Assembly: GCA_024693065.1 (NCBI GenBank)
Contig: JAILLP010000029.1
Span: 31,526 to 95,525, forward strand
From: Paludibacteraceae bacterium
GTDB lineage: Bacteria; Bacteroidota; Bacteroidia; Bacteroidales; Paludibacteraceae
Direction: 5' to 3'
Length of the DNA: 64,000 nucleotides
The translations under genes were made by a program, and so were the position numbers. Below are positions 7,209 to 19,163 of the stretch, one piece after another (the first letter of the stretch is position 1; every line of letters starts with the position of its first letter). The notes below the pieces were generated by a model, which worked only from the letters and a program-made list of their open reading frames with translations, did not search any database and was not told the origin of the DNA.

Positions 7209-9488
7209 ATGAATAAATTATTTACAAAAACAGCAAGAAGGCACCTGACCCATTGGTTCGCCTGTCTCACTTTATTGGCATTTCCTGCCATAGCACAGGC
7301 ATTTGTCATCGACAGCCTGGAGTACAAAGTTACGGACGAGGCGAAGAACGAGGTGGCCCTGACCGCATACGCCATAGGACTCTCAGGGGATGTCACCATT
7401 CCCGCGAAAGTGGAATATGAAGGGGTGAAATACAAGGTAACCTCCATCGGGGAATATGCATTTCAGTATTGCATAGGATTAAAGACGATTGACATACCTA
7501 ACTCCATATCCTCCATTGGGGAATATGCATTTGATTATTGCGAAGGATTAGAGACGATCAACATCTCCCCATCCAGTCCCATCAAAAGGATAGAGAACAA
7601 CACATTCAGTTTCTGCTCAAGTTTAACCTCCATCACAATACCTGACTCCGTCACATACATTGGTTCTTATGCAATTAGTAGCTGTGCGAAACTGACAGAA
7701 ATTATCGTCCCAAACTCCGTCACAATCATCAACCAGTTCGCCTTCGCATATTGCGGGGACTTGACCTCCATCACATTGCCGAACACCATCAAAACACTGG
7801 AACTTTGTTTATTAGAAGGTTGCAAAAGTCTGTCCACCTTCAAAATACCAGATTCAGTGGAGTCGATAGCCGCGGGAGTGTTCGATTATTGCGAAGGCCT
7901 CACACGCATTGAAATCCCTAGCTCCGTCAAATCCATTGGAGAAAGAGCATTTTTCCAATGCACGAACCTATCCTACGTCTATATTCCTAAATCTGTCAGC
8001 ACAATACAGGAAGGAGCTTTCGAAGGGTGTCCTAAACTGGAGGATCCGGAACATCCAGAGAACGCCATATATTGCGAGGTGGAAGAGGAACCGGAAGGCT
8101 GGGACTTATTCCACGACTATGACGGTGGCAGACTCAACCTCAACGTCGTATGGGCAAGTTCAGGTGCCACAGAACAGGCATTTGTCATCGACAACCTGAA
8201 GTACAAGATAACGGACGAAGAGAAAAGAGAGGTGTCCGTAAGCGCCAATAGCACAGAACTCTCAGGGAACGTCACCATTCCTGCGGAAGTGGAATACGAA
8301 GGAGTGAAATATAAGGTCACCGCAATCGCAAAGGGGGGATTCCATGAATGTGCCGAACTAACCTCCATCGACATTCCCAACACTGTAACCGCCATCGGGC
8401 GAAAAGCATTCTATGAATGTAGGAGTTTGACCACTGCCAACATCCCTGACTCCATCACCACCATAGAAGGTGAAACGTTCTTCTTCTGTGAAAATCTGAA
8501 GTCCATCACAATACCAAGCAACGTCACTTCCATCGGAGAGTTCGCATTCGCCTACTGTAGAAAGTTGGCTCAACTAGAAATTCCTAACAGCGTTACTTCC
8601 ATCGACGGAAGCGCCTTCGGCGAGTGCGTGAGTCTGCATCTACTCGAAATACCAGAATCTGTTAAACACATCGGTCCAACAGCCTTCCACGATTGCGAGT
8701 ATCTAACCATAATCATAGAGGACTCCACTTCCCTCGTCTTGGATGAGGGAGCCCTCAGTGATGTTAAGATTGTTTTGTACAAAAACAAGGAGGAGTACTT
8801 GATCGACGAGCCTTTCATATACGGTGACAAGGAGAAAGAACATCTGATCGGGTACTTCGGAACGGATTCGGTAATCACCATTCCTAACACCGTCAAATAC
8901 ATCGAAGAGAATGTGTTCAGACGTTCAAAGGCAACCTCCATTACCATTCCGAACTCCGTCACATACATCGGGAAAAATGCCTTCAATTTCTGTAGTATGC
9001 TCACCTCCATCACTATACCAAATTCCGTCACCTCAATAGACACGGAGGCATTCTCTTACTGCAAAAACCTGATCAACGTTCAGATACCGAAGTCCGTCAC
9101 ACAGATTGGCGCAAACACATTCTACGGTTGCGAAAAGTTAGTCGATGAGGAGCAACCTAAGCAAGCCATCTACTGCGACATGAAAGAGAAACCGGAAGGT
9201 TGGGATGTCACATGGAACTACTTCAAATACGATGGGACCCTCTGCCATACTTTCTGGAATGAAAGGGCATCCTTGTCAACCAACGCATCACCTGTCATCA
9301 CGAAGATATATGCGTCAGAAGGAACGATCATCATTGAAGGCTTCACGGGCGATATAAGCGTATTCAACCCAGCAGGACAATTAATCCTCCGTCGCACAAT
9401 AGCAGAGCCTTATACGGAGATTCCTGTGGTAGCAGGCCTCTACATCGTAAAAGCGGGAGAGACCTCGGAGCGTGTGATTGTTCGATAA
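7209..9488 (+). CDS. BspA-like leucine-rich-repeat surface protein with T9SS sorting domain
   Basis: The 759-residue protein has a signal peptide (to about residue 31) and then LRR_5/BspA-type repeats of about 23 residues with the pattern sItIPnSVtsIgefAFayC. Two halves begin with the same module: QAFVIDSLEYKVTDEAK at about residue 31 and QAFVIDNLKYKITDEEK at about 324, each leading through GVKYKVT into the repeats, so the gene arose by internal duplication. The last ~75 residues, ending GLYIVKAGETSERVIVR, fit a type A T9SS C-terminal sorting domain, which implies export across the outer membrane and attachment to the surface. BspA proteins of oral Bacteroidota bind fibronectin, fibrinogen or other bacteria. 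Binding partners here are unknown. Confidence 0.85.
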   Translation: MNKLFTKTARRHLTHWFACLTLLAFPAIAQAFVIDSLEYKVTDEAKNEVALTAYAIGLSGDVTIPAKVEYEGVKYKVTSIGEYAFQYCIGLKTIDIPNSISSIGEYAFDYCEGLETINISPSSPIKRIENNTFSFCSSLTSITIPDSVTYIGSYAISSCAKLTEIIVPNSVTIINQFAFAYCGDLTSITLPNTIKTLELCLLEGCKSLSTFKIPDSVESIAAGVFDYCEGLTRIEIPSSVKSIGERAFFQCTNLSYVYIPKSVSTIQEGAFEGCPKLEDPEHPENAIYCEVEEEPEGWDLFHDYDGGRLNLNVVWASSGATEQAFVIDNLKYKITDEEKREVSVSANSTELSGNVTIPAEVEYEGVKYKVTAIAKGGFHECAELTSIDIPNTVTAIGRKAFYECRSLTTANIPDSITTIEGETFFFCENLKSITIPSNVTSIGEFAFAYCRKLAQLEIPNSVTSIDGSAFGECVSLHLLEIPESVKHIGPTAFHDCEYLTIIIEDSTSLVLDEGALSDVKIVLYKNKEEYLIDEPFIYGDKEKEHLIGYFGTDSVITIPNTVKYIEENVFRRSKATSITIPNSVTYIGKNAFNFCSMLTSITIPNSVTSIDTEAFSYCKNLINVQIPKSVTQIGANTFYGCEKLVDEEQPKQAIYCDMKEKPEGWDVTWNYFKYDGTLCHTFWNERASLSTNASPVITKIYASEGTIIIEGFTGDISVFNPAGQLILRRTIAEPYTEIPVVAGLYIVKAGETSERVIVR

Positions 9489-9517
9489 AAGCACACCGCC
9501 GGCAACAACCGGTTATC

Positions 9518-9555
9518 AAAAAAGCCATTCCTCATCATTGGGGAATGGCTTTTTT
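9518..9555. terminator. bidirectional intrinsic terminator
   Basis: A 14-bp stem (AAAAAAGCCATTCC with GGAATGGCTTTTTT) around a short loop gives a T tract on both strands. It ends the BspA-like transcript from the left and the rpoC-DUF3467 transcript from the right. Confidence 0.85.
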
Positions 9556-9573
9556 AATGCTTATAAAAGAGGA

Positions 9574-9894
9574 TTACGCCTCACCACCATTGAAAGTGTT
9601 GAAGTTAAACGGCATAGCATTGCGGGGATCCACATCCCCCTTGATCGTTCCATACCGTTCCTCATACTTCTGCAGGTTATTTTGCAACGCAAGCATCATA
9701 CGCTTCGCATGCTCAGGTGTCAGGATGACGCGTGTCTTCACCTTTGCCTTCGGAGTGTTCGGAAGGACGCGAAGGAAATCGATCACGAACTCCGAGGAGG
9801 AGTGTGATATGATCGCCATATTAGAATAAACGCCCTCTGCGACAGCCTCGCTAATTTCGACGCTCAACTGTTTCTTGTCATTTTGATCTTCCAT
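9574..9894 (-). CDS. DUF3467 protein
   Basis: This 106-residue protein fits DUF3467, a small conserved family often encoded right after rpoC in Bacteroidota. Seen features are an acidic N-terminus, EISEAVAEGVYSNMAIISHSSSEFVIDF and a second conserved block, TRVILTPEHAKRMMLALQNN. It lies 80 nt downstream of rpoC on the same strand and before the shared terminator, so it is the last gene of the rpo operon. Function is unknown; conservation beside rpoC suggests a transcription-linked housekeeping role. Confidence 0.85.
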   Translation of the reverse strand: MEDQNDKKQLSVEISEAVAEGVYSNMAIISHSSSEFVIDFLRVLPNTPKAKVKTRVILTPEHAKRMMLALQNNLQKYEERYGTIKGDVDPRNAMPFNFNTFNGGEA

Positions 9895-9974
9895 ATTCGT
9901 ATACTGTTTTTACGAAGAGAGGACCAACTTAAACAGTCAGTCCTCCCCTATCACATTCAAATTAAAAATCCATT

Positions 9975-12900
9975 TTAGATCTCGTCCTCGTTCTCGGAAG
10001 CAGGCTCCAAGCTAGAGGAAGATGGTCCATAGAGTGGCTCCATCTCTTCCTTAGAACCCACGATCAGACGATCGAAGTCGCGTTGTCCCGTACCTGCAGG
10101 AATCAAGTGACCGCAGATCACGTTCTCCTTCATACCCTCCAAGTAATCCACCTTACCACGGATAGCGGCATCATTCAAGACCTTCGTGGTCTCCTGGAAT
10201 GAAGCGGCAGACATGAAGCTGGTAGTCTGCAATGCGGCACGTGTGATACCTTGAAGAATCTGAGAAGAGATGGCAGGAACAGCGTCACGCGTCACAACTG
10301 GCTTCAAGTCACGGCGTTTCAGCATACTGTTCTCGTCCCTCAGTTTGCGGACAGTCACGATCTGACCAGGTTTCAGGTTCTCAGAGTCACCCGCATCGGT
10401 CACAACCTTCTTGCCGTAGATTCTATCGTTCTCCTCCATGAATTCGAGCTTATCAACAATCTCCTTCTCCAAGAAGCGAGTATCACCCGCATCCTCGATC
10501 TCGACCTTACGCATCATTTGGCGCACGATCACCTCGAAGTGCTTATCGTTGATCTTCACACCCTGCAGACGGTACACATCCTGCACCTCGTTCACGATAT
10601 ACTCCTGAACAGCGGTAGGACCCTTGATCGCCAAGATATCCGAAGGCGTGATCGCACCATCAGAAAGGGCAGTACCAGCACGAACATAGTCGTTCTCCTG
10701 TACCAAAATCTGCTTAGACAATGGAACGAGGTATTTATGAACGTCACCCGTCTTGGAAGTGACAGTGATTTCACGATTACCACGCTTGATCTTACCGAAG
10801 GTCACCTCACCGTCGATCTCAGAAACGACAGCCGGGTTGGATGGGTTACGCGCCTCGAACAACTCCGTGACACGAGGGAGACCTCCCGTGATATCGCCCG
10901 CCTTACCGACGGCGCGAGGGATCTTAACCAAGAGCTGACCTGTCTTAACGTTATCCTTGTCATCGACGATGACATGGGCGCCCACAGGCAAGCTATAAGA
11001 CTTCACAACATTACCCTTGGAATCCACGATACGTGCCTCAGGCACCTTCGTCTTATCCTTGGACTCGATGATGATCTTCTCCTTCAAACCGGTTGTTTCA
11101 TCGGACTCAGTCTTGTAAGTAACGTTCTCGATGACATTGTCGAACGAAATCTTACCAGCCACCTCCGTGATGATCACAGCGTTGAATGGGTCCCACTCGC
11201 AGACCTTGTCACCCTTGGAAACCTTCTGTCCGTCCTGAACGTACAATTTAGCACCGTAAGGGATGTTGGCCGTAGTAAGAGCGATCTTCGTGTTAGGATC
11301 CACGATACGCATCTCAGTGTAACGGCTCACAACGATCTTGATTGGATTACCGTTCTCGTCCTCCGAATCAACCGTACGAAGCTCGTCGATCTCAACGTTA
11401 CCTTCGTAGCGGGAAACGATACCAGACTCAGCGGCGATGTTACCGGCGACACCACCGACGTGGAACGTACGCAGTGTCAACTGAGTTCCTGGCTCACCGA
11501 TAGACTGGGCGGCGATGACACCGACAGCCTCACCCTTGTGAACCAGACGGCCCGTTGCGAGGTTACGTCCGTAACACTTCGCACAGACACCCTTCTTAGA
11601 CTCACAAGTCAATACCGAACGAATCTCAACACGCTCGATCGGAGAGTCTTGGATGATCTGAGCCGCATCCTCACGGATCTCCTCACCAGAGCGGACAATC
11701 ACCTCGCCCGTCAATGGATGGATGATGTCATGAACAGAGACACGACCCAAAATTCTATCATACAAAGAGGCAACAACCTCCTCATTATTCTTCAATTCCG
11801 TACAAACCAGACCACGCAATGTACCGCAATCCTCCTCGTTGATGATCACATCGTGGGATACGTCAACAAGACGACGGGTCAAGTAACCTGCGTCGGCCGT
11901 CTTCAAGGCGGTATCGGCAAGACCCTTACGAGCACCGTGCGTAGAGATGAAGTACTCCAACACGGAAAGACCCTCCTTAAAGTTGGAAAGAATTGGGTTC
12001 TCGATGATCTGACCGCCCTCGGCACCCGCTTTTTGAGGCTTAGCCATCAAACCACGCATACCGGACAGCTGACGGATCTGCTCCTTAGAACCACGGGCTC
12101 CGGAGTCAAGCATCATGTATACTGAGTTGAATCCTTGGTCATCGGAAGAAATCGTCTTCATCAAGATGTTAGACAACTCGGCGTTGATGTGCGTCCAAGT
12201 GTCGATGATCTGATTGTAACGCTCGTTATAGGTGATGAAGCCCATGTTATAGTTGTTCATGATCTCCTCAACCTCCTTATAACCCTTCTGTACCAACTCC
12301 TCTTTCTCCTTAGGGATGATCACGTTCTCGAGGTTAAATGACAAGCAACCTCTGAAGGCCATGTAGTAACCGAGGTTCTTGATATCGTCGAGGAACTGAG
12401 CCGTACGAGCCACACCACAAACCTTGATCACGTTACCGATGATGTCACGGAGGGACTTCTTGGTAATCAACGTGTTCACGTAACCCACCTCAGGCGGCAC
12501 GTTCTCGTTGAAGATCAGACGTCCGACAGTCGTCTCGACCATCGTGTCCACCAATTCGCCCTTATCGTTCAAGTCCTTCACGATCACCTTGATAGGCGCG
12601 TGGAGAGCCACTTTCTTCTCGTTGTAGGCGATATGAGCCTCTTCCACACCGTAGAAGGTCAAGCCTTCGCCCAAAGCGCCGGCACGTGGTTTAGTGATAT
12701 AGTACAATCCCAACACCATGTCCTGAGAAGGCACCGTGATAGGCGAACCGTTCGCAGGGTTCAAGATATTATGGGAAGCGAGCATCAACATTTGAGCCTC
12801 CAAGACAGCCTCGTTACCCAAAGGCAAGTGAACGGCCATCTGGTCACCGTCGAAGTCGGCGTTGAACGCGGTACAAGCCAACGGGTGCAATTGGATAGCC

Positions 12901-14270
12901 TTACCCTCGATCATCTTAGGCTGGAAGGCCTGGATACCCAAACGGTGCAATGTCGGGGCACGGTTCAAGAGAACAGGGTGACCTTTCATCACGTACTCGA
13001 GGATATCCCAAACCACTGGATCCTTACGATCGACGATCTTCTTGGCGGATTTCACCGTCTTGACGATACCACGCTCGATCAGCTTACGGATCACAAATGG
13101 CTTATACAGCTCGGCTGCCATATCCTTAGGCAAACCGCACTCATGCATCTTCAACTCAGGGCCAACGACGATAACGGAACGAGCGGAGTAGTCAACACGC
13201 TTACCCAACAAGTTCTGACGGAAACGTCCTTGCTTACCCTTCAAGGAGTCTGACAAAGACTTCAACGGACGGTTAGCATCCGTCTTCACCGCACTAGACT
13301 TACGGGAGTTGTCGAACAAGGAGTCGACAGCCTCCTGCAACATACGCTTCTCATTACGGAGGATGACCTCAGGAGCCTTGATCTCGATCAGTCTCTTCAA
13401 ACGGTTGTTACGTATGATAACACGGCGATACAAATCGTTCAAGTCGGAAGTGGCGAAACGGCCACCATCCAATGGAACCAACGGACGCAACTCAGGAGGG
13501 ATGACAGGGACGATCTTGACGATCATCCACTCAGGCTTGTTCTTACCGTTAGATGCGCGGAAAGCCTCCACCACCTGAAGACGCTTCAAAGCCTCGGTCT
13601 TACGCTGTTGGGAAGACTCCTGACCAGCGCGGTTCCTCAATTCGAAGGAAAGGGAATCGAGGTCGACACGTTGCAACATGTCGTAGATAGCCTCAGCACC
13701 CATCTTCGCGATGAATTTATTAGGGTCGGTATCCTCCAGCATCTGGTTCTCCTTAGGGAGCTTGTCCACGATGTCCAAGTACTCCTCCTCGGTGAGCAGA
13801 TCCTGCTCGGCGATGCCCTCACTCTCCATGATACCTGGTTGAATGACAACATAACGCTCATAATAGATAACCGCATCCAATTTCTTTGTCGGCATACCCA
13901 ACAAATATCCGATCTTGTTTGGCAAAGAGCGGAAGTACCAGATGTGCGCTACCGGAACGACGAGCTGGATATGTCCCATACGCTCACGACGCACCTTCTT
14001 CTCGGTGACTTCCACACCACAACGGTCGCACACGATACCCTTGTAACGGATACGTTTGTACTTACCGCAATGGCACTCGTAATCCTTCACCGGACCGAAA
14101 ATCCTCTCACAGAACAGACCGTCACGTTCAGGCTTGTAGGTTCTGTAATTGATGGTTTCCGGTTTTAACACCTCACCACTTGACTCTTCGAGAATCTCCT
14201 CAGGAGAAGCCAAGCCAATGGTAATCTTAGTGAAATTACTCTTTATCTTATTATCTTTTTTAAAAGCCAT
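9975..14270 (-). CDS. rpoC: DNA-directed RNA polymerase subunit beta'
   Basis: This is the 1431-residue catalytic subunit of RNA polymerase. The N-terminal zinc site is [19 protein letters not shown], and the catalytic magnesium loop [12 protein letters not shown] sits near residue 475. The second zinc-binding cysteines ([13 protein letters not shown]) and the trigger-loop region ([20 protein letters not shown]) are intact. The gene starts 27 nt after rpoB and is followed by the DUF3467 gene. The length is normal for Bacteroidota. Confidence 0.98.
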   Translation of the reverse strand: MAFKKDNKIKSNFTKITIGLASPEEILEESSGEVLKPETINYRTYKPERDGLFCERIFGPVKDYECHCGKYKRIRYKGIVCDRCGVEVTEKKVRRERMGHIQLVVPVAHIWYFRSLPNKIGYLLGMPTKKLDAVIYYERYVVIQPGIMESEGIAEQDLLTEEEYLDIVDKLPKENQMLEDTDPNKFIAKMGAEAIYDMLQRVDLDSLSFELRNRAGQESSQQRKTEALKRLQVVEAFRASNGKNKPEWMIVKIVPVIPPELRPLVPLDGGRFATSDLNDLYRRVIIRNNRLKRLIEIKAPEVILRNEKRMLQEAVDSLFDNSRKSSAVKTDANRPLKSLSDSLKGKQGRFRQNLLGKRVDYSARSVIVVGPELKMHECGLPKDMAAELYKPFVIRKLIERGIVKTVKSAKKIVDRKDPVVWDILEYVMKGHPVLLNRAPTLHRLGIQAFQPKMIEGKAIQLHPLACTAFNADFDGDQMAVHLPLGNEAVLEAQMLMLASHNILNPANGSPITVPSQDMVLGLYYITKPRAGALGEGLTFYGVEEAHIAYNEKKVALHAPIKVIVKDLNDKGELVDTMVETTVGRLIFNENVPPEVGYVNTLITKKSLRDIIGNVIKVCGVARTAQFLDDIKNLGYYMAFRGCLSFNLENVIIPKEKEELVQKGYKEVEEIMNNYNMGFITYNERYNQIIDTWTHINAELSNILMKTISSDDQGFNSVYMMLDSGARGSKEQIRQLSGMRGLMAKPQKAGAEGGQIIENPILSNFKEGLSVLEYFISTHGARKGLADTALKTADAGYLTRRLVDVSHDVIINEEDCGTLRGLVCTELKNNEEVVASLYDRILGRVSVHDIIHPLTGEVIVRSGEEIREDAAQIIQDSPIERVEIRSVLTCESKKGVCAKCYGRNLATGRLVHKGEAVGVIAAQSIGEPGTQLTLRTFHVGGVAGNIAAESGIVSRYEGNVEIDELRTVDSEDENGNPIKIVVSRYTEMRIVDPNTKIALTTANIPYGAKLYVQDGQKVSKGDKVCEWDPFNAVIITEVAGKISFDNVIENVTYKTESDETTGLKEKIIIESKDKTKVPEARIVDSKGNVVKSYSLPVGAHVIVDDKDNVKTGQLLVKIPRAVGKAGDITGGLPRVTELFEARNPSNPAVVSEIDGEVTFGKIKRGNREITVTSKTGDVHKYLVPLSKQILVQENDYVRAGTALSDGAITPSDILAIKGPTAVQEYIVNEVQDVYRLQGVKINDKHFEVIVRQMMRKVEIEDAGDTRFLEKEIVDKLEFMEENDRIYGKKVVTDAGDSENLKPGQIVTVRKLRDENSMLKRRDLKPVVTRDAVPAISSQILQGITRAALQTTSFMSAASFQETTKVLNDAAIRGKVDYLEGMKENVICGHLIPAGTGQRDFDRLIVGSKEEMEPLYGPSSSSLEPASENEDEI

Positions 14271-14297
14271 ATTTTATATTGAAAAGAGTTATACTAA

Positions 14298-17200
14298 TTA
14301 TTCAAGCGTTATACTCAAGCCCAGACCTCTCAACTCGTGCAACAACACGTTCAAAGACTCTGGAATACCTGCAGGCGGCATAGGCTCGCCCTTGACGATC
14401 GACTCGTACGCGCGGGCACGACCCGTCACGTCGTCTGACTTGATGGTCAAGATCTCCTGAAGGACGTGGGACGCACCGAATGCCTCGATAGCCCAGACCT
14501 CCATCTCTCCGAAACGCTGTCCACCGAACTGCGCCTTACCACCAAGAGGCTGTTGAGTAATCAACGAGTAAGGACCGATGGAACGTGCGTGCATCTTGTC
14601 GTCGACCATGTGACCCAGTTTCAACATATAGATGACACCGACAGTCGCAGGTTGGTCGAAACGCTCTCCTGTGCCACCATCGCACAAGTAAGTCTTACCG
14701 TATCTTGGGAGACCAGCCTTGTCCGTCCATTCGTTCAAGTCGTCCAAAGTAGCACCGTCGAAGATTGGCGTAGCGAACTTGCAGCCCAACTTCATACCAG
14801 CCCATCCGAGCACGGTCTCGAAGATCTGACCCAAGTTCATACGGGAAGGCACACCCAACGGGTTCAACACGATGTCCACTGGGGTTCCGTCCGGCAAGAA
14901 AGGCATATCCTCCTGTCTAACGATACGAGAGACGATACCCTTGTTACCGTGACGACCGGCCATCTTGTCACCCACACGGATCTTACGTTTCTTAGCAATA
15001 TAAACTTTAACCAATTGAACGATTCCGGCAGGAAGCTCATCACCGATCATGACGTTGAACTTCTTACGCTTGTTCACAGCATCCAACTCCTTGTATTTTC
15101 TGATATAGTTCATGATCAAGTCATGGATCATATCGTTCTTATGAGCGTCGGATGTCCACTTGCTCAATTGTACAGTAGTATAATCGATCTCTTCCAAAGC
15201 CTTCTTGGAGAACTTAGCGCCCTTCGCGATCACGTCAGCGCCCAAGAAATCCTTCACACCTTGGGAAGTCTTTCCGCTGGTCAGCATTTGCAGCTTCTCC
15301 ACGAGTATACCCTTCAGCTCGGCGGCCTTCTCCAGGAACTCCTCCTCGATCTTAGGCAGGATCGCCTTGTCGCTCATGCGAGACTTGCGGGTCTTCATTG
15401 CCTTAGAGAACAATCTCTTGTCGACAACCACACCACGCAATGAAGGGGTAGCCTTCAAGGAAGCGTCCTTCACGTCGCCGGCCTTGTCACCGAAGATGGC
15501 GCGGAGCAACTTCTCCTCAGGAGAAGGATCCGACTCACCCTTAGGAGTGATCTTACCGATCAAGATATCGCCAGGCTCCACGAAGGCACCCACGCGGATG
15601 ATACCGTTCTCATCCAAGTTGCGGGTAGCGTCCTCGCTGACGTTCGGGATATCAGCGGTCAACTCCTCCAATCCACGCTTCGTCTCACGAACCTCCAATT
15701 GGTATTCGTCGACATGGACTGAAGTGAATATATCGTATTTACATACCTTTTCGTTGATAACGATGGCATCCTCGTAGTTGTAACCCTTCCAAGGCATGAA
15801 GGCAACCAAAAGGTTCTTACCGATAGCCAACTCACCACCTTGGGTGGAGTAACCCTCCGTCATGATCTGACCCTTCGTGACACGTTGTCCGCGCGTAACG
15901 ACAGGGCGCAAGTCGATCGTGGTGCTTTGGTTGGTCTTTCTGAATTTAGGGATAACATACTCCTTCAGAGAAGAGTCGAAGCTAACGAACTCCTCATCCT
16001 CGGTTCTATCGTAACGTACCTTGATGACGCTAGCGTCGACGAATTCAACGACACCGTCACCCTCAGCGGCGATTTGAGTACGAGAGTCACGCACCAACTG
16101 AGCCTCGATACCGGTACCCACGATAGGGGACTCGGTACGCAACAAAGGAACAGCCTGGCGCATCATGTTCGAACCCATCAACGCACGGTTCGCATCGTCA
16201 TGCTCGAGGAACGGAATGAGGGAAGCCGCGATAGAGGCGATCTGCGCCGGAGCGACATCCATCAAATCCAACTCGGAAGGAGGAACGACAGGGAAGTCAC
16301 CCTCTTTACGGGCCTTCACCTTATCAGACAAGAAGTTACCGTTCTCGTCCAGTGCGGCGTTACCTTGAGCGATAATCTTACCTTCCTCTTCCTCAGCGGT
16401 CATATATTGTACACCGTTCTCAGAGATATCAGCCTTTCCGTCCTTCACGATACGGTAAGGAGTCTCGATGAAACCGAGGTCGTTGATCTTAGCGTAGACA
16501 CACAAAGAGGAGATCAAACCGATGTTCGGACCCTCAGGCGTCTCGATAGGGCAAAGACGACCGTAGTGCGTGTAGTGCACGTCACGTACCTCGAAGCCCG
16601 CACGCTCACGGGAAAGACCACCAGGACCGAGGGCGGAGAGACGACGCTTGTGAGTGATCTCGGCAAGCGGGTTCGTCTGATCCATGAATTGGGAGAGGGC
16701 GTTCGTTCCGAAGAAAGAGTTGATGACGGAAGAGATCGTCTTCGCGTTGATCAAGTCGATCGGAGTGAACACCTCATTGTCGCGGACGTTCATACGCTCG
16801 CGGATTGTTCTAGCCATACGGGCCAAACCGACGCCGAATTGGTTGTACAGTTGCTCGCCCACCGTGCGGACACGACGGTTGCTCAAGTGGTCGATATCAT
16901 CGACATCAGCCTTGGAGTTAATCAATTGGATCAGGTACTTGATGATCTCGATGATATCCTCGTTGGTGAGGACACCCACGCTCATGTCAGTCTTGAGACC
17001 CAATTTCTTGTTGATTCTGTAACGGCCAACCTCACCCAAGTCATAACGTTTCTCGGAGAAGAACAGACTTTGGATCACCTCGCGGGCGGCGTTCTCATCC
17101 GCAGGCTCGGCGTTACGCAGTTGGCGGTAGATATAGTAAACAGCCTCCTTTTCGGAGTTGCTGGAATCTTTTTGCAAAGTATTGTAAATGATCTCGTAGT

Positions 17201-18110
17201 CGGAGAGGTTCTGGTCCTCCTTGTGGAGCAGGATTGTCTGCACGCCCGAGTCGAGAATCATTTGGAGGTGTTCTTTTTCCAGGATCGTCTCACGGTCAAT
17301 AACGACCTCGTGACGTTCGATGGAAACGACCTCACCCGTATCTTCATCAACGAAATCCTCGACCCAAGCCTTGAGGACACGAGCGGCGAGCTTTCTGCCC
17401 TCCACCTTCTTCAAGCCAGCTTTGGAAACCTTGATTTCCTCGGCCAGGCCGAATATTTCGAGAATATCTTTATCACTTTCATATCCGATGGCACGCAAGA
17501 GCGTGGTAACCGGTAATTTCTTCTTACGGTCGATGTAGGCGTACATGACATTGTTGATGTCAGTAGCGAACTCGATCCATGAACCCTTGAACGGAATGAT
17601 ACGAGCGGAATAGAGTTTCGTTCCATTCGCATGCATGCTCTGTCCGAAGAAAACGCCCGGAGAACGATGCAACTGAGAAACGACGACGCGCTCAGCACCG
17701 TTGATGACAAAGGTTCCTTTGTCCGTCATATAAGGGATTTGTCCCAGATAGACATCTTGGATAATTGTCTCAAAATCCTCATGGTCAGGATCCGTACAAT
17801 ACAACTTTAACTTAGCCTTCAAAGGCACGCAATACGTAAGGCCTCTTTCGATACACTCGTCGATCGTATAACGGGAAGGATCGATATAGTAGTCCAAGAA
17901 TTCAAGGACGAAATTGTTACGCGTATCCGCGATAGGGAAATTCTCGGCGAAAACCTTGTACATGCCCTCGTTTTTCCTTTGCTCAGGAGGGGTGTCCAAC
18001 TGGAAGAAATCCCTAAACGACTTTAATTGCACTTCAAGAAAATCCGGATACTCGAACGGTTTCTTGACAGAGGCAAAACTAACTCTCTGTTTATTTTCAA
18101 TAGAAGACAT
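14298..18110 (-). CDS. rpoB: DNA-directed RNA polymerase subunit beta
   Basis: This 1270-residue subunit forms, with beta', the active-site cleft of RNA polymerase. Visible landmarks include the fork/rifampicin region ([40 protein letters not shown], about residues 465-505) with the residues usual in rifampicin-sensitive enzymes (Gln, Asp, His, Arg and Ser of the RRDR), GRHGNKG near 1010 and a complete C-terminus. It is separated from rplL by a 102-nt gap that holds a strong hairpin. Confidence 0.98.
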   Translation of the reverse strand: MSSIENKQRVSFASVKKPFEYPDFLEVQLKSFRDFFQLDTPPEQRKNEGMYKVFAENFPIADTRNNFVLEFLDYYIDPSRYTIDECIERGLTYCVPLKAKLKLYCTDPDHEDFETIIQDVYLGQIPYMTDKGTFVINGAERVVVSQLHRSPGVFFGQSMHANGTKLYSARIIPFKGSWIEFATDINNVMYAYIDRKKKLPVTTLLRAIGYESDKDILEIFGLAEEIKVSKAGLKKVEGRKLAARVLKAWVEDFVDEDTGEVVSIERHEVVIDRETILEKEHLQMILDSGVQTILLHKEDQNLSDYEIIYNTLQKDSSNSEKEAVYYIYRQLRNAEPADENAAREVIQSLFFSEKRYDLGEVGRYRINKKLGLKTDMSVGVLTNEDIIEIIKYLIQLINSKADVDDIDHLSNRRVRTVGEQLYNQFGVGLARMARTIRERMNVRDNEVFTPIDLINAKTISSVINSFFGTNALSQFMDQTNPLAEITHKRRLSALGPGGLSRERAGFEVRDVHYTHYGRLCPIETPEGPNIGLISSLCVYAKINDLGFIETPYRIVKDGKADISENGVQYMTAEEEEGKIIAQGNAALDENGNFLSDKVKARKEGDFPVVPPSELDLMDVAPAQIASIAASLIPFLEHDDANRALMGSNMMRQAVPLLRTESPIVGTGIEAQLVRDSRTQIAAEGDGVVEFVDASVIKVRYDRTEDEEFVSFDSSLKEYVIPKFRKTNQSTTIDLRPVVTRGQRVTKGQIMTEGYSTQGGELAIGKNLLVAFMPWKGYNYEDAIVINEKVCKYDIFTSVHVDEYQLEVRETKRGLEELTADIPNVSEDATRNLDENGIIRVGAFVEPGDILIGKITPKGESDPSPEEKLLRAIFGDKAGDVKDASLKATPSLRGVVVDKRLFSKAMKTRKSRMSDKAILPKIEEEFLEKAAELKGILVEKLQMLTSGKTSQGVKDFLGADVIAKGAKFSKKALEEIDYTTVQLSKWTSDAHKNDMIHDLIMNYIRKYKELDAVNKRKKFNVMIGDELPAGIVQLVKVYIAKKRKIRVGDKMAGRHGNKGIVSRIVRQEDMPFLPDGTPVDIVLNPLGVPSRMNLGQIFETVLGWAGMKLGCKFATPIFDGATLDDLNEWTDKAGLPRYGKTYLCDGGTGERFDQPATVGVIYMLKLGHMVDDKMHARSIGPYSLITQQPLGGKAQFGGQRFGEMEVWAIEAFGASHVLQEILTIKSDDVTGRARAYESIVKGEPMPPAGIPESLNVLLHELRGLGLSITLE

Positions 18111-18152
18111 TTATCGAAGATATTAAGTGAACTCAAAAAAGAATATAGACAT

Positions 18153-18188
18153 AAAAAGGTTTAGAACCTTGTGTAAAGGTTCTAAACC
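18153..18188 (-). terminator. attenuator-like hairpin between rplL and rpoB
   Basis: Read on the minus strand, a perfect 13-bp stem (GGTTTAGAACCTT with AAGGTTCTAAACC), 5-nt loop, is followed by TTTTT. It has the form of an intrinsic terminator but lies inside the ribosomal-RNA polymerase operon, as does the partial terminator in the E. coli rplL-rpoB gap, which lowers rpoBC expression relative to ribosomal proteins. The sequence feature is certain; partial read-through is inferred. Confidence 0.75.
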
Positions 18189-18212
18189 AAAGTTCTGTTG
18201 CCAGAACCTGTA

Positions 18213-18587
18213 CTATTTAAGTTCAACTTCAGCTCCAGCCTCCTCGAGTTGTTTCTTAAGACCTTCAGCATCAGCTTTAGCGATACCTTCCTTAATAGCA
18301 CTTGGTGCGCCGTCAACCATATCCTTAGCCTCTTTCAAGCCAAGACCAGTCAACTCCTTAACCAACTTAACGATAGCCAACTTGTTAGCACCAGCTGATT
18401 TCAAAATAACGTCGAAAGAAGACTTCTCCTCAGCGGCAGCAGCACCACCAGCAGCAGGAGCAGCAACAGCAACAGCTGCAGCAGCAGGTTCGATACCATA
18501 CTCGTTTTTCAAAATTTCAGCAAGTTCATTAACTTCTTTAACTGTCAAGTTAACTAATTGTTCTGCAAAAGCTTTCAAATCTGCCAT
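18213..18587 (-). CDS. rplL: 50S ribosomal protein L7/L12
   Basis: The 124-residue acidic stalk protein has the usual three parts: an N-terminal dimerisation helix ([23 protein letters not shown]), an Ala/Gly-rich hinge (about residues 38-52) and a C-terminal domain ([21 protein letters not shown]...[15 protein letters not shown]) that recruits translation factors. It follows rplJ by 46 nt. Confidence 0.98.
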   Translation of the reverse strand: MADLKAFAEQLVNLTVKEVNELAEILKNEYGIEPAAAAVAVAAPAAGGAAAAEEKSSFDVILKSAGANKLAIVKLVKELTGLGLKEAKDMVDGAPSAIKEGIAKADAEGLKKQLEEAGAEVELK

Positions 18588-18633
18588 TTTATTTATCTAT
18601 TAAAAATGTTTATAATCTATTAACTATTAAAAA

Positions 18634-19152
18634 TTATCTTTCGGAAAGTGTTTTCAACACGCCGTGGATAGTTGAACCTCCTGACTGAAGAGCGGAAATA
18701 ACGTTCTTAGCAGGCGATTGCAACAATGTAATGATATCCCCAATGAGCTCGTTCTTGCTCTTGATGCTGACCAAAGCGTCCAACTGGTCTGCGCCGATAT
18801 AGAAGCTCTCCTCGACGTAAGCAGCCTTCAAAGCTGGCTTAGCCAAAGGATTCTTTTTACTGAACTCCTTAATCAATTTCGCAGGAGCATTGCCCGTATC
18901 ACACAGGAACAATGCGGAAGGACCCTCGAGGCTAGCGAACAAAGGAGAGAAATCACCCTTACGTTCCAACGCCTTCTTAAGCAAAGTGTTCTTAACGACA
19001 AAAAGCTTAATGTCATTCTTGAAGCAAGCACGTCTCAAATCGCTGGTCAGGTCGGCCGTCAAACCGGCAGCGTCAGCGATGTAGAAGTGAGCATATTGAT
19101 TGAGATTATCAAAAATCTGTTCTATAACAGCACCTTTATCTTCCTTTTTCAT
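18634..19152 (-). CDS. rplJ: 50S ribosomal protein L10
   Basis: The 172-residue base of the L12 stalk. Typical features are the N-terminal FYIADAAGLTADLTSDLRR segment, VVKNTLLKKAL and a C-terminal helix that binds L7/L12 dimers (VISALQSGGSTIHGVLKTL). It starts 11 nt after rplA and precedes rplL, the conserved order. Confidence 0.97.
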   Translation of the reverse strand: MKKEDKGAVIEQIFDNLNQYAHFYIADAAGLTADLTSDLRRACFKNDIKLFVVKNTLLKKALERKGDFSPLFASLEGPSALFLCDTGNAPAKLIKEFSKKNPLAKPALKAAYVEESFYIGADQLDALVSIKSKNELIGDIITLLQSPAKNVISALQSGGSTIHGVLKTLSER

Positions 19153-19163
19153 GTTCCTAAATA

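Noticed and set aside
10251..12125. 624-codon open frame on the plus strand opposite rpoC
   Set aside because: It lies wholly antisense to the certain rpoC gene, has a composition typical of reverse-frame translation (rich in L, R, D, H, T) and no recognisable domain.
15840..17516. 558-codon open frame opposite rpoB
   Set aside because: Same reasoning: antisense shadow of rpoB created by its codon bias.
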